Of a DNA stretch of 64,000 nt, positions 25,591-34,613 are shown piece after piece (position 1 is the first letter of the stretch; each line of letters begins with the position of its first letter). Both the position numbers and the translations under genes were made by a program. Origin of the DNA: SOIA01 sp964348015. GTDB lineage: Bacteria; Acidobacteriota; Aminicenantia; Aminicenantales; Aminicenantaceae. Location: positions 44,935 to 108,934 of the forward strand of contig CAYGBC010000037.1 in NCBI GenBank assembly GCA_964348015.1, written 5' to 3'. A model generated the notes under the pieces. That model made no database searches. It was not told the DNA's origin and saw only the letters and a list, made by a program, of their open reading frames with translations.

Positions 25591-26552
25591 ATTTTTTTTT
25601 CGATTTCTCTTTCAAACTTATCCAACATCATTTTCAATTCAATGTTGCTCACTGAATCTGAAATGAACCGCTTTATCATTTGAGAAACAGCAACATAATC
25701 CATCCCACATAAATCGCCTATTCCTCTCAAACTCAATTGAGTATATTTTCTCAATCCAAATAAAAACAATTTTCTATACTTATTATTTTTTTTCTTTAAC
25801 AATAATTCTTCCTTTTTTACTTGAAAGGATTCCATAATTATTTCCTCAATATCTTTTACGAATAGTCTATTCAGATGCTTTAAATCCGGTTTTTCACGGA
25901 TATCATTTTCTTTAAAGCCAGACTTGAATTGCTTAGTTATTTTATCTCTAAATTCTTTTCTTCCAAGTATTGAATGTTCACCACGGATATCCTTTTTTTT
26001 AATCTCATTATTTTTATTCATATGATTTAAAACGAATTCTTTATACTCATCACGCCTGAACAAAAACATTTTTAATATATCATCAGTAAATACCCACGAA
26101 ATGGATTTTCTTTTTTTCGTATAGAGCCTAAAACTGCTCCATGTGTATTCTTCAGGATTATCCACAATTCCAGCACGAAACGGATTGAGATGGATATATG
26201 CACTTAACATTAATAAATACAATTCCTTTTCAACTAAAATAGATTTATATCTCCCTTGAAATATCGATCCTATTATATGGTGTTTTGATTTAAACCAATT
26301 TGAATAACTTGAATTGAGATAATGCATTGCTTTTGAAAGATTTCCCTCTGGTGTTTCAACTAATAAATGAAAATGATTATTCATTAAAACATAACAATGG
26401 ATCTTTAAACCGAATTTTTGGGCTGCTTCACCAAGTTTTTCTATAAATTTTAATCTGTCTCTATTATCGATAAAAATATTTTCACGTCTTTCCCCCCTTG
26501 ATATTATATGGTAAAAAGCTCCTCGATATTCAATTCTGTGTGGTCTAGCCAT
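25575..26552 (-). CDS. REP-associated tyrosine transposase (RAYT, Y1 HUH family)
   Basis: 325 residues. The Y1 HUH nuclease core occupies about 1-150, with MARPHRIEYRGAFYHIISRG, the metal-binding HUH pair His60/His62 in MNNHFHLLVETP, a candidate nucleophile Tyr83 in LNSSYSNWFKSKH, and AYIHLNPFRAGIV downstream. The C-terminal part (about 200-320) is Lys-rich and contains a DnaA-like helix-turn-helix (SLRGIGDLCGMDYVAVSQMI) found in one large RAYT branch. The stop codon is inside a REP copy. Codon use is strongly AT-rich, suggesting acquisition. Unlike IS200 transposases, RAYTs are usually single copy and act on REP elements. Confidence 0.92.
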   Translation of the reverse strand: MARPHRIEYRGAFYHIISRGERRENIFIDNRDRLKFIEKLGEAAQKFGLKIHCYVLMNNHFHLLVETPEGNLSKAMHYLNSSYSNWFKSKHHIIGSIFQGRYKSILVEKELYLLMLSAYIHLNPFRAGIVDNPEEYTWSSFRLYTKKRKSISWVFTDDILKMFLFRRDEYKEFVLNHMNKNNEIKKKDIRGEHSILGRKEFRDKITKQFKSGFKENDIREKPDLKHLNRLFVKDIEEIIMESFQVKKEELLLKKKNNKYRKLFLFGLRKYTQLSLRGIGDLCGMDYVAVSQMIKRFISDSVSNIELKMMLDKFEREIEKKMNAEC

Positions 26553-26689
26553 TCTTTAGATTTTATCCTTAGGAAAGACGCAGTGATTGTTTAACTTTTC
26601 TCAATCATGAAGAAACGGAATTTCATCAAAAACAAAACATTGAGTAAAATTAAATACCCTTATTTTTCAATAATGAAATTGGTGAATAA

Positions 26690-26763
26690 AATGCCAAATG
26701 TTAAGATGCGACCCCCGAGAGTGCTGTTTATGAACGAAATGTCAAATGTTAAGACGCGACCCC
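26690..26763. repeat. Two REP copies right of the RAYT gene, opposite orientation
   Basis: Copies at 26690-26715 and 26738-26763 end ATGTTAAGATGCGACCCC and ATGTTAAGACGCGACCCC, the reverse complements of the left pair with one or two differences. They abut the 3' end of the ABC permease gene and may affect its transcript end. Confidence 0.9.
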
Positions 26764-26769
26764 TTATGG

Positions 26770-27765
26770 TTATTCGCGGCGGTGACGGAGCTGGTCCAAG
26801 CTCACGGCCACGATGATGATCGCCCCGATGATGATCTCCTGGATATAATTCGGCCATCCCATCATCGTGCTTCCGTTCCTGAGGAAGGACATGATGAACA
26901 CTCCGATCATCGAGCCGAGAATACTTCCTTCCCCTCCGCTCAGACTCCCCCCGCCGATCACCACGGCTGCTATAATATCCAGTTCGAGTCCGATAGCCAC
27001 GGTGGGATCACCGACGGTCAGCCGCGAAAACTGCATGACGCCGCTCAGCCCGCAGAAGAGGCCGGAAACGGAGTAGATAATGATCTTCGTCCGGTTGGTC
27101 CGGATTCCGCAGAGACGGGCCGTGGCCTCGTTCGAGCCGACCGCAAAGACGTGCCTTCCGAACACCGTATACCGCAGGACTACAGCCATCACCACTGCCA
27201 GGATGATCATCAGCCAGACTCCCGGGGCCATCAGCAACCAAGAAGGCTCAGGATGCCTGGCCATCAGATCGTTGACCCAGGTGAGAGGTGCATCGATCTT
27301 CTGGTTTCCCGCAATCCATTTCGCGACTCCTCTGGCAATGCCCAACATGCCCAGAGTGACGATGAACGGGACCAGTCTCAACGACGTGATCAGACTCCCG
27401 TTGACCAACCCGACCAGACCCCCGGTCAATATTCCACACACGACAGCCACAACCGGCGGGACTCCGGCATTTATGGCAAAGGCGACGATGACACTGGAAA
27501 GGGCAATGTTCGATGCCGCAGACAGGTCGATTCCTCCGCTGATAATGATCAGCGTCATGCCCAGAGCCCCCAGAGCCACGATCACAGACTGCGTGGCTAC
27601 GCTCTTGAAGTTGGAAACCCGCAGGAATCTATCCTGCACTTCGGGCATTAATGAAAATATAACAAGGACCAGTATCAATCCCAAAAACGGAGCCAGCCAG
27701 CCGATGAGATACTGGACTCGCGTTTTTTCTTTCACGAAATCTAGCTGAATCCTTCTCTTTTTCAC
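26770..27765 (-). CDS. Sugar-type ABC transporter permease (RbsC family)
   Basis: 331 residues with about eight to ten membrane segments. Signature regions of the monosaccharide permeases are MTLIIISGGIDLSAASNIAL (about 75-94), VGLVNGSLITSLRLVPFIVT and the cytoplasmic coupling segment GSNEATARLCGIRTNRTKI. GGGSLSGGEGSILGSMIGV is typical of the family. The start is GTG at 27765 and overlaps the stop of the ATPase gene by four bases. It forms a homodimeric channel with the ATPase described next. Confidence 0.93.
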   Translation of the reverse strand: MKKRRIQLDFVKEKTRVQYLIGWLAPFLGLILVLVIFSLMPEVQDRFLRVSNFKSVATQSVIVALGALGMTLIIISGGIDLSAASNIALSSVIVAFAINAGVPPVVAVVCGILTGGLVGLVNGSLITSLRLVPFIVTLGMLGIARGVAKWIAGNQKIDAPLTWVNDLMARHPEPSWLLMAPGVWLMIILAVVMAVVLRYTVFGRHVFAVGSNEATARLCGIRTNRTKIIIYSVSGLFCGLSGVMQFSRLTVGDPTVAIGLELDIIAAVVIGGGSLSGGEGSILGSMIGVFIMSFLRNGSTMMGWPNYIQEIIIGAIIIVAVSLDQLRHRRE

Positions 27766-29279
27766 TGCGGGACCACCTTCCCCGTGGTGGCCGCGGCCAT
27801 CACACTCTGAGTGTCCCAGTCGGAATAATCTCGGATGTCCACAATCTGTCCGCGGTGGAACACGGCAATCCTGTCACATATACCCAGAAGCTCCGGAAAA
27901 TAGGAACTGACAAAAAGGATCGTTTTCCCCTGGGATGCCAGCTGACCGATCCATTCATAGATCTGGGACTTGCTGGCCACATCGATTCCTCGAGTCGGCT
28001 CATCCAGGAGGAGGATATCCGCCTCTTGATGAAGCAACCGGGCCAGAGCCACTTTCTGCTGATTTCCTCCAGACAGATCCAGGACATCCTGCTCAGCGTC
28101 CCGTGCTTTTATCTTCATCTTCCGAATCCATTCACGCACGGAGGCTTTTCTTTTTTTTAAGTCAAGGAAGCCAAATCGGCTGTAGGGATAAAAATGGCTG
28201 AGGGTCAGATTATCCGCCAAAGACCGCGACAAAGCCAACCCCTCTCTCTGCCTGTCCTCACTGAGATAACCCATGCCCTGACGGATCCTCTGCGAGGGAG
28301 ACGATCGGGGAGTTGAAACGGCTGCGATTCTCACGTTGCCATCGGCGACCGCATCCAACCCGAATATCGTCCTCATCAATTCTGTCCTGCCTGCGCCAAC
28401 CAGACCGGCAAGCCCGACGATCTCGCCGCTGCGTAAACTGAGGTCCACCTCAGATGGCATATTCTTTCCTTTTAGCCTCTCCAGCTTGAGCAGCTCATCG
28501 CCGATTTCATGTTCAACCCGGGGAAACATCTCGTCGACTCGTTGTCCCACCATCAGCCGGATGATCTCCGCAAGGGGCACGTCCTTCATCTCTCCCGATC
28601 CGACTTTTTTCCCGTCTCTCAGCACTGTGAATCTGTCTGCAACTTCCTGGACCTCTTCCAGAAAATGGCTGATATAAATCACACTCACTCCCTGTTTCTT
28701 GAGTCTTCTGATAATCTCAAAAAGAATGGCGCTGTCTTCCTGAGAAAGAGAACTCGTCGGCTCATCCATGATGATAACCGTGGCTTTGCCCATCAAAGCC
28801 CGGGCTATTTCCACAACCTGTCGGGCGCCGATGCTCAGCTTTCTCACTGGAGTATCCAGAGAAATCTCCGGGTGATGAACGAACTTCAACGCCTCTCTCA
28901 CCTGTTCTCTCGTTTCCTTCTGCCGGACAAAACCCCATGAAGCGAGTTCCTTCCCGAGCATGATATTCTCTTCAACAGTGAGATGCGGAGCCAGGTTGAG
29001 CTCCTGATAGATCATCGAGACCCCACTCTTTCTCCCATCCAGAGGACTCGAAGGGAAATAAGGTGCATCCTTTAAGAACATCCTCCCTGTATCCGCTTTG
29101 AGAGCTCCGCTCAGTATCTTGACCAGCGTGCTCTTGCCCGCACCGTTTTCTCCGATCAAGGCGTGGACTTCTCCTCTCAGAAGATCGAAATTGACATCAT
29201 CCAGTGCATGGGTGGCCCCAAAGCTCTTGCTGATGTTTTCCATCTGGAGAACTTGAAGAGAAGTCCGATTCTGGATCAT
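27762..29279 (-). CDS. Sugar ABC transporter ATP-binding protein, double domain (RbsA/MglA family)
   Basis: 505 residues with two ABC modules. The first is canonical: Walker A GENGAGKST, signature KLSIGARQVVEIARAL, Walker B VIIMDEPTSSLS. In the second, GLVGAGRTEL replaces a true Walker A lysine loop, as usual for this family, with DLSGGNQQKVALARLL and ILLLDEPTRGIDV. It energises import with RbsC- and RbsB-type partners. Four-base overlaps with both neighbouring transporter genes show tight coupling. Confidence 0.94.
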   Translation of the reverse strand: MIQNRTSLQVLQMENISKSFGATHALDDVNFDLLRGEVHALIGENGAGKSTLVKILSGALKADTGRMFLKDAPYFPSSPLDGRKSGVSMIYQELNLAPHLTVEENIMLGKELASWGFVRQKETREQVREALKFVHHPEISLDTPVRKLSIGARQVVEIARALMGKATVIIMDEPTSSLSQEDSAILFEIIRRLKKQGVSVIYISHFLEEVQEVADRFTVLRDGKKVGSGEMKDVPLAEIIRLMVGQRVDEMFPRVEHEIGDELLKLERLKGKNMPSEVDLSLRSGEIVGLAGLVGAGRTELMRTIFGLDAVADGNVRIAAVSTPRSSPSQRIRQGMGYLSEDRQREGLALSRSLADNLTLSHFYPYSRFGFLDLKKRKASVREWIRKMKIKARDAEQDVLDLSGGNQQKVALARLLHQEADILLLDEPTRGIDVASKSQIYEWIGQLASQGKTILFVSSYFPELLGICDRIAVFHRGQIVDIRDYSDWDTQSVMAAATTGKVVPQ

Positions 29280-30292
29280 CTGTCTAGATAAGCTGAAAAA
29301 TCAGGCTCAAGAAGGTTCTTGATTTCAGGATTATCCATGTTTTCGCGTGTAGCCAGATAGACTCCTGTATCAATTCGGTTTTCGATCGTCTGGCCCCTCA
29401 GATGAAGAGTCATCTGTTTGACTCCCAAATAGCCCATCTTCATCGGATCCTGGAGCACAAGACCGTGCAGCTGCCCGTCTCTGAGAGCCTGAATCAACTT
29501 CGGGCTGCTGTCAAAACCGACAAATTTGATCTTCCCAGCCAACCCGGATTCCTGTACCGCCCGGAGCGTTCCAAATGTGCTGGATTCGTTCGGACAAAAG
29601 ATCCCTTCGACTTCCGGAAACCGGCCGAGAAGATTCTCCGCCAGCTGATAGGCCGTTTCGGTCGTCGCGCCTGTGTACTGGTCTTGAACGAGGAGTGAAA
29701 TATCCGGAAATTCAGATGTTATGGTGTCCAGAAATCCGTTTTCCCTTTTCGTCGTGCTGGCCGATCCCTCCTGGTACCGGATGAGGAAAATATCGCCTTC
29801 TCCTCCGAGCAGCTCTCCCAGTCTTCGGGCGGCGAGGACTCCGCCTTGAGTGTTGTCTGTCGCGACAAAACTGATATGGTCCTCGCCCTGCAGCGCGGAA
29901 TCGATGATCACGACAGGGATATTCTCGATGGCCGCATCCTGAACAGGCCGGCAGAGAGCCCGGTCATCCAAAGGCGCAAGAACTATTCCGTCCACTCCTC
30001 TGTTGATAAAATCCTCGACCACCATGATTTGCTGAGCCCGGTCATCCTCTTTCTGAGGTCCCTTCCAGATAATCTCGACTCCCAGTTCTCTGGAAGCTTT
30101 CACCGCTCCCGCATGGATCGATTTCCAGAATTCATGAGTCGTTCCTTTGGGAATTACTGCTATCTGAATTGTTCTCGCGCCTTCCTGCTGTGTGTCTTCC
30201 CGCTCTTTTTTTTCACAGGATAAGAATGACAAACAGAGCGTCAGAGGAACGATGCAGGACAGCGCCCACACTCTGTGCATGAGAATTTTCAT
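29276..30292 (-). CDS. Sugar-type ABC transporter substrate-binding lipoprotein (RbsB family)
   Basis: 338 residues. The signal peptide ends LCLSFLSC, a lipobox with Cys26 as the likely lipid anchor. The periplasmic-binding fold starts IQIAVIPKGTTHEFWKSIHA and continues with VDGIVLAPLDDRAL, IPVVIIDSAL, AARRLGELLGGEGDIFLI, GIFCPNESSTFGTLRAV and GFDSSPKLIQALRDGQLHG. The ligand cannot be named from sequence; the neighbouring aldehyde dehydrogenase suggests a carbohydrate or polyol that yields an aldehyde (inference). Confidence 0.92.
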   Translation of the reverse strand: MKILMHRVWALSCIVPLTLCLSFLSCEKKEREDTQQEGARTIQIAVIPKGTTHEFWKSIHAGAVKASRELGVEIIWKGPQKEDDRAQQIMVVEDFINRGVDGIVLAPLDDRALCRPVQDAAIENIPVVIIDSALQGEDHISFVATDNTQGGVLAARRLGELLGGEGDIFLIRYQEGSASTTKRENGFLDTITSEFPDISLLVQDQYTGATTETAYQLAENLLGRFPEVEGIFCPNESSTFGTLRAVQESGLAGKIKFVGFDSSPKLIQALRDGQLHGLVLQDPMKMGYLGVKQMTLHLRGQTIENRIDTGVYLATRENMDNPEIKNLLEPDFSAYLDR

Positions 30293-30309
30293 ATCTTCAA
30301 CTCTCCCAT

Positions 30310-31722
30310 CTACAGATTAAAACAGACCACCTTGGGTTCTGTCATCTCCAGGAGTGCAAATTTGATTCCCTCCCGACCGAGACCGCTCCACTTCACGCCG
30401 CCAAACGGCATCATGTCGATGCGGTAATCCGTGGAGTCATTGACCATCACGCCGCCGACATCGAGCCCCTTGATGGCCTTAAAAGCGTTATCCAGAGAAC
30501 GGGTAAAAATGGCCCCATGCAGCCCGTATCTCACGCTGTTAGCCAGATTGATGGCTTCATCCAACGCAGAAACCTTATACAAATTGACCACCGGACCGAA
30601 AACTTCCTCGCAGTTCAGTTTGGCGGCGTCAGGCATATTTCTGAACACTGTGGGTTCAAAGCGAGTGCCTTCACGCTGACCGCCGGTTAAAAGCTCTGCT
30701 CCTGCCTTTACGGCTTCCTCGACCCATTCCTCAACCCGGGCTGCTTCCCCTTCAGTGATCATAGGTCCCATATCTGTAGACTCGTCCAGTTGAGGGCCGA
30801 CCTTTATTTTCTTGGTGAGCTCGACAAACATTTTCTCAAACTCATCATACACGGCCTCGTGAATGTAAATCCGCTGCACTCCGATGCAGTTCTGCCCCAC
30901 AGCCCAAAAGGCACCGGAAGCCGAAAGCTCCACAGCCTGGGACAGGTCCGCATCATCCATGACAATCACAGGAGAGTTCGATCCCAGCTCCATCCCGATC
31001 TTCTTCAAGCCTGCCTTTTTTGTGATGTCCAGACCTGCCTCAGTCCCTCCGGTGAAAGAGATCATTCTGCCCCTTGGGTCTGTCACCAGGGCATCTCCGA
31101 TCTTCGAGGCCTTCCCGGTCACAACGTTCAAGATTTTCCAGGGAAGGCCCGCTTCGATAAAAGCCTCTCCCAGCTTCAAAGCAGAGAGAGGAGTGACCGT
31201 GGCAGGCTTGAGAACTACGGAATTCCCCCCCGCAATGGCCGGTCCGACTTTATGGGCCACAAGGTTCAACGGATCATTGAACGGTGTGATGGCGACGATG
31301 ATCCCGATGGGAAATCTGTAATAGTACCCCAGTCTGTTCTCCGAACCTTCACGGCTGTCGAACGGGATGGTCTCTCCCACGACCCTCCGCGCCTCCTCGG
31401 CAGAGATCGTGATCGTATCGACACAGCGGCTGGCCTCTTTTCTGGCCTCCTTGATGGTTTTGCTTCCTTCCGAGGCGATTATTTTCGCAAAATCTTCCTG
31501 GCGGCTCCTTATGATCTCCGCAGCCTTATAAAGGATGGAAATGCGCTCATGCACAGGAAGAGCGCGGTTGATTTCAAATCCTTCCTCAGCGGCCTTGAAT
31601 GCCGCATCCACGTCCGCAACGTCTCCGGCGGGAACTGTGTCGATGACTTTATCATCGTACGGGTTGCGGACATCTATTTTTTCATCCTTATCCATCCATT
31701 TCTCTCCGATGAGCATTTTCAT
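30310..31722 (-). CDS. NAD(P)-dependent aldehyde dehydrogenase
   Basis: 470 residues of the ALDH superfamily. The catalytic Cys is in AVGQNCIGVQR (about residue 278), the general-base Glu in GMELGSNSPVIV, and the conserved Asn in ITPFNDPLNLVAHK. The cofactor loop is ISFTGGTEAG. The closest look is to lactaldehyde/glyceraldehyde-type enzymes, which commonly end sugar degradation routes. It is the first gene of the transporter unit (18 bases before the binding-protein gene), with a GGAGG ribosome-binding site before the ATG. No sugar isomerase or kinase lies nearby. Confidence 0.92.
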   Translation of the reverse strand: MKMLIGEKWMDKDEKIDVRNPYDDKVIDTVPAGDVADVDAAFKAAEEGFEINRALPVHERISILYKAAEIIRSRQEDFAKIIASEGSKTIKEARKEASRCVDTITISAEEARRVVGETIPFDSREGSENRLGYYYRFPIGIIVAITPFNDPLNLVAHKVGPAIAGGNSVVLKPATVTPLSALKLGEAFIEAGLPWKILNVVTGKASKIGDALVTDPRGRMISFTGGTEAGLDITKKAGLKKIGMELGSNSPVIVMDDADLSQAVELSASGAFWAVGQNCIGVQRIYIHEAVYDEFEKMFVELTKKIKVGPQLDESTDMGPMITEGEAARVEEWVEEAVKAGAELLTGGQREGTRFEPTVFRNMPDAAKLNCEEVFGPVVNLYKVSALDEAINLANSVRYGLHGAIFTRSLDNAFKAIKGLDVGGVMVNDSTDYRIDMMPFGGVKWSGLGREGIKFALLEMTEPKVVCFNL

Positions 31723-32241
31723 TTGATTACCTCCGTTATGATGAAGAGACGGACTTTATTCACAGGAAAAAATACGAGTCCATGATTCAGAATTGTTCCC
31801 AATAAATCGGGATCCATGATGATAAACAGTTAATACAGAAAACAGATCCGTCTCCTTTCCTGCTGCATCTTTTAAAAGGATCTTCTTGACCTGCCATTTT
31901 CAGACTGCTCTATCTTAGTGCAAACATATCATTATTTCAACAATCCGACATTGGGATCTAATCTCAGTGTTGATAATCTGATTGGGAAGCGTTCCTATTA
32001 CTGTGACGATATCTTTGAAAGTCAGGCTATCTGGTGAGGAAGCCATCCGGAGGCGAGCGGGCATGGTTCCCCGAAGAGGAGAGCGAGCCGAGGACTAAGT
32101 GGATTTTCCTGGCTGGGGAAAATCCATGGGCTGACTAATCAGTTTGCCTGACTTCCAAAGAGATTATCCCTGAAATGAGGATGTATGCATCCGGTAGTTG
32201 ATTGTTGAATTTTAGGTGGGGTTATTTTAGAATGGAAGCGC
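31723..32241. other. 519-base intergenic region between divergent units
   Basis: No protein gene is seen. The right half contains the structured element at 32019-32154 and a small GGATG-TATG-CATCC hairpin at about 32179-32192 in the murA leader. The left half presumably holds the promoter of the aldehyde dehydrogenase unit, but I found no box pair good enough to name. Confidence 0.6.
32019..32154 (+). ncRNA. Candidate structured RNA or leader upstream of murA
   Basis: AAGTCAGGC (32019-32027) and GCCTGACTT (32146-32154) form a perfect 9-bp closing stem. Inside are a perfect 10-bp hairpin (TGGATTTTCC 32100-32109 with GGAAAATCCA 32117-32126), a CTGA/TCAG hairpin (32131-32142), and a bulged GGAA-CCAT / ATGG-TTCC stem (about 32038-32070). 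The G+C content is higher than in the surrounding gap. The element ends 87 bases before the murA ATG. I do not recognise it as a known riboswitch. A non-transcribed palindromic repeat is the alternative. Confidence 0.4.
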
Positions 32242-33504
32242 ATGGAACGGATCAAGATCTTCGGAAACGAAAACCTCAGGCTCAAAGGAAAGGTCAGGAT
32301 CAGTGGAGCCAAAAACGCCGTCCTGCCAGCCATAGCGGCGTCCCTCCTCACGAAGGATAAAGTCCGCCTGAAAAACATTCCTCTTGTGAAGGATGTGTAC
32401 ACGATCTTGACCGTGATGAAGGAGCTGGGAGCCAATTCCAGCATCAAAAAGAACACACTGATCATTCAGGTCAAAAAAATCAAATCCGAGCAGGCTTCCT
32501 ACGAGTTGGTTCAATCGATGAGAGCATCCATTCTCGTCCTGGGCCCCCTTCTGGCACGCTTCGGAAAGGCCTTAGTCGCACTGCCCGGAGGCTGCGCCAT
32601 CGGTTCCCGTCCGATAGACCTCCACATCCACGGGCTGGAAAAATTGGGCGCCTCGATAAGCCTGGAGCACGGGTATATCAACGCCACAGCGGAAAAACTT
32701 CACGGCACAGAGATTGAATTCGAAAAAAAGACAGTGGGCGGAACCGAGAACTTGATCATGGCGGCTTCCCTGGCGCTCGGAGAAACTGTCTTGAAAAACT
32801 GCGCGATAGAGCCCGAAGTGATAAACCTCTGTGAGCTTCTGGTCAAAATGGGAGCCAGGATCGACGGGATCGGTGAAGAAACCATTCGCGTAAAAGGTGT
32901 CGCTGAGCTCGGCGGTGCCACCCATGAGATCATCCCCGACCGGATCGAAGCCGGGACCTTTCTCGTCGCCAGCGCTCTCACCCGGGGGAATATCGTGCTC
33001 ACCCACGTCCGGCCCGATCACCTGGATACAGTGATTGAAAAACTGAAATATTCTGGAACGCAGATCGAAAAACTCAACAACTCTTCCCTTCGCGCCATAG
33101 GAAGCGAAGAGATCAGGCCTCAAGACATCACCACGTCTCCTTATCCCGGATTTCCGACCGATATGCAGGCCCAGTTCATCGTCCTGATGACTCAGGCCTC
33201 GGGAACCTCCATCATCACCGAAACCATCTTTGATAGAAGATTTTCTCATATCAACGAGCTGCTTCGACTCGGAGCCATAATAGAGGTCTCGGGTGACAAA
33301 GCTTTGGTGAAGGGGAACACTCCTCTCTCGGGAGCGGAAACCATTGCGACAGATCTCAGGGCATCGGCGTCCCTTGTCTTGGCCGGCCTGATCGCCACCG
33401 GAGAGACTGTTGTCAATGACGTCGAGCACCTGGACAGAGGTTACGAAAAACTGGAGGTCAAACTCAAATCTCTTGGGGCCAGGATCGAAAGAATAAAGGA
33501 GTGA
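32242..33504 (+). CDS. murA: UDP-N-acetylglucosamine 1-carboxyvinyltransferase
   Basis: 420 residues; transfers enolpyruvate from PEP to UDP-GlcNAc, the first committed step of peptidoglycan synthesis. The active-site Cys118 is in VALPGGCAIGSRPIDLH, and the Lys/Asn pair is in RISGAKNAVLPAIAASLL (residues 19-36). The C-terminal part has SPYPGFPTDMQAQF and DLRASASLVLAGLIA. Because Cys118 is present rather than Asp, the enzyme would be expected to be fosfomycin-sensitive (established family knowledge). It heads a plus-strand series with HIT and hydrolase genes. Confidence 0.96.
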   Translation: MERIKIFGNENLRLKGKVRISGAKNAVLPAIAASLLTKDKVRLKNIPLVKDVYTILTVMKELGANSSIKKNTLIIQVKKIKSEQASYELVQSMRASILVLGPLLARFGKALVALPGGCAIGSRPIDLHIHGLEKLGASISLEHGYINATAEKLHGTEIEFEKKTVGGTENLIMAASLALGETVLKNCAIEPEVINLCELLVKMGARIDGIGEETIRVKGVAELGGATHEIIPDRIEAGTFLVASALTRGNIVLTHVRPDHLDTVIEKLKYSGTQIEKLNNSSLRAIGSEEIRPQDITTSPYPGFPTDMQAQFIVLMTQASGTSIITETIFDRRFSHINELLRLGAIIEVSGDKALVKGNTPLSGAETIATDLRASASLVLAGLIATGETVVNDVEHLDRGYEKLEVKLKSLGARIERIKE

Positions 33505-33520
33505 GAACAGAGGCACAAAA

Positions 33521-33865
33521 ATGGAAGAATGCATTTTCTGTAAAATCATCAGAAAAGAGATCCCGGCAGGCATTGTCTACGAGGACGAAAAGATGATCGC
33601 TTTCAACGACATCAATCCCCAAGCTCCGGTGCACATCCTTCTCATCCCCAAAGAACACTTCCCTTCCTTGAATGAAATCCCTGAAGATAAAAAGGGGATC
33701 TTGAGCCATCTCCTCCTTAAAGCAAAAGAAATGGCTCGAGAAAAGAAAATTGCGGATAGAGGTTACAGGATCGTCCTCAACACGGCTCGAGAATCAGGGC
33801 AGGAAGTTCTCCACATCCATTTCCACCTCATAGGGGGTAGGCAGATGAGCTGGCCTCCCGGATAA
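33521..33865 (+). CDS. HIT-family (HINT-type) nucleotide hydrolase
   Basis: 114 residues. The N-terminal CIFCKIIRKEIPAG and the histidine triad HIHFHLIGGRQMSWPPG at the C terminus are diagnostic of the HINT/PKCI branch. These enzymes hydrolyse purine nucleoside phosphoramidates and aminoacyl-adenylates. It starts 16 bases after murA. Confidence 0.95.
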   Translation: MEECIFCKIIRKEIPAGIVYEDEKMIAFNDINPQAPVHILLIPKEHFPSLNEIPEDKKGILSHLLLKAKEMAREKKIADRGYRIVLNTARESGQEVLHIHFHLIGGRQMSWPPG

Positions 33866-33919
33866 AAAGAGACAAGACCTGAATTCGCTTGAAAGAATAA
33901 GTTAAAAGGAGGTTAGACC

Positions 33920-34573
33920 ATGGAAATCACCTGGTTAGGGCATTCTGGGATCAAAATCAAGGGATCCAAAACCATCTACATCGATCCGTTTCTCACGGGT
34001 AATCCGGCAGCCTCGACGACTCCCGATGAAATCAACGAGGCGGACGTCGTTGTTGTCACACATCATCACGGCGATCATCTCGGAGATGCCTTCACCATCT
34101 GTAAAAAAACAGGCGCCACATGCGTCGGTATCCATGAGATATCCGTGGATGCGGAAGCCGAAGGGATCACCACAGAAGGAATGAATATCGGCGGAACTGT
34201 TGAAGCCAAAGGAGTCAAAGTTCATATGGTGCAGGCACTTCACTCTGCCGAAAAAGGCGACCCGGCAGGAGTGGTCATAGAGATGGACGGCAAGACGATC
34301 TATCATGCCGGAGATACGGGCCTCACCTATGATATGAAACTCATCGGTGAATTTTTCAAGCCGGACCTCAGTTTCCTCCCGATCGGCGACAGGTACACCA
34401 TGGGCGTCCCCTCAGCAGCCAAAGCTGTTGAGTTTATCCATACGAAAAAAGTGATCCCCATCCATTACAACACTTTTCCGATCGTCAGCGCGGACCCCGA
34501 AGAGTTCAGGAAGAGAGTCGGAGACAAGGCAGAAGTCATCATTCTCAATCCCGGAGATTCTTACGATCTTTAA
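33920..34573 (+). CDS. UPF0173-type metal-dependent hydrolase
   Basis: 217 residues with a small metallo-beta-lactamase fold. The metal site THHHGDHLGDAF carries the HxHxDH motif (about residues 52-57). Further ligands are the His of VQALHSAEKG, the Asp of YHAGDTGLTYDMKL and the His in VIPIHYNTFPI. Members of this family have been linked to hydrolysis of various substrates, but no general function is known. AAAGGAGG precedes the ATG. Confidence 0.9.
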   Translation: MEITWLGHSGIKIKGSKTIYIDPFLTGNPAASTTPDEINEADVVVVTHHHGDHLGDAFTICKKTGATCVGIHEISVDAEAEGITTEGMNIGGTVEAKGVKVHMVQALHSAEKGDPAGVVIEMDGKTIYHAGDTGLTYDMKLIGEFFKPDLSFLPIGDRYTMGVPSAAKAVEFIHTKKVIPIHYNTFPIVSADPEEFRKRVGDKAEVIILNPGDSYDL

Positions 34574-34613
34574 ACTCTTGCAGCCCGTCTGTGGCTGATT
34601 CGCGTCCTGTCCA

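Larger units (their letters stand above)
25516..26763. mobile_element. RAYT gene framed by inverted pairs of its REP sequence
   Basis: The unit consists of two direct REP copies, the RAYT gene, and two REP copies in the opposite orientation. The base composition is clearly more AT-rich than both flanks, where codon use is G+C-balanced. Arrays of this form (REPtrons or REP doublets with a RAYT) are known; the enzyme cuts REP DNA at the conserved tetranucleotide. Whether the unit is currently mobile cannot be seen. Confidence 0.8.

Noticed and set aside
25516..26763. IS200/IS605 insertion sequence
   Set aside because: The Y1 protein has the long C-terminal helix-turn-helix and REP neighbours of a RAYT; no tnpB and no typical IS200 ends are seen.
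26746..27748. Long plus-strand frames opposite the ABC permease
   Set aside because: The minus strand is an unmistakable RbsC-type permease; the opposite frames are His/Asp-rich artefacts.
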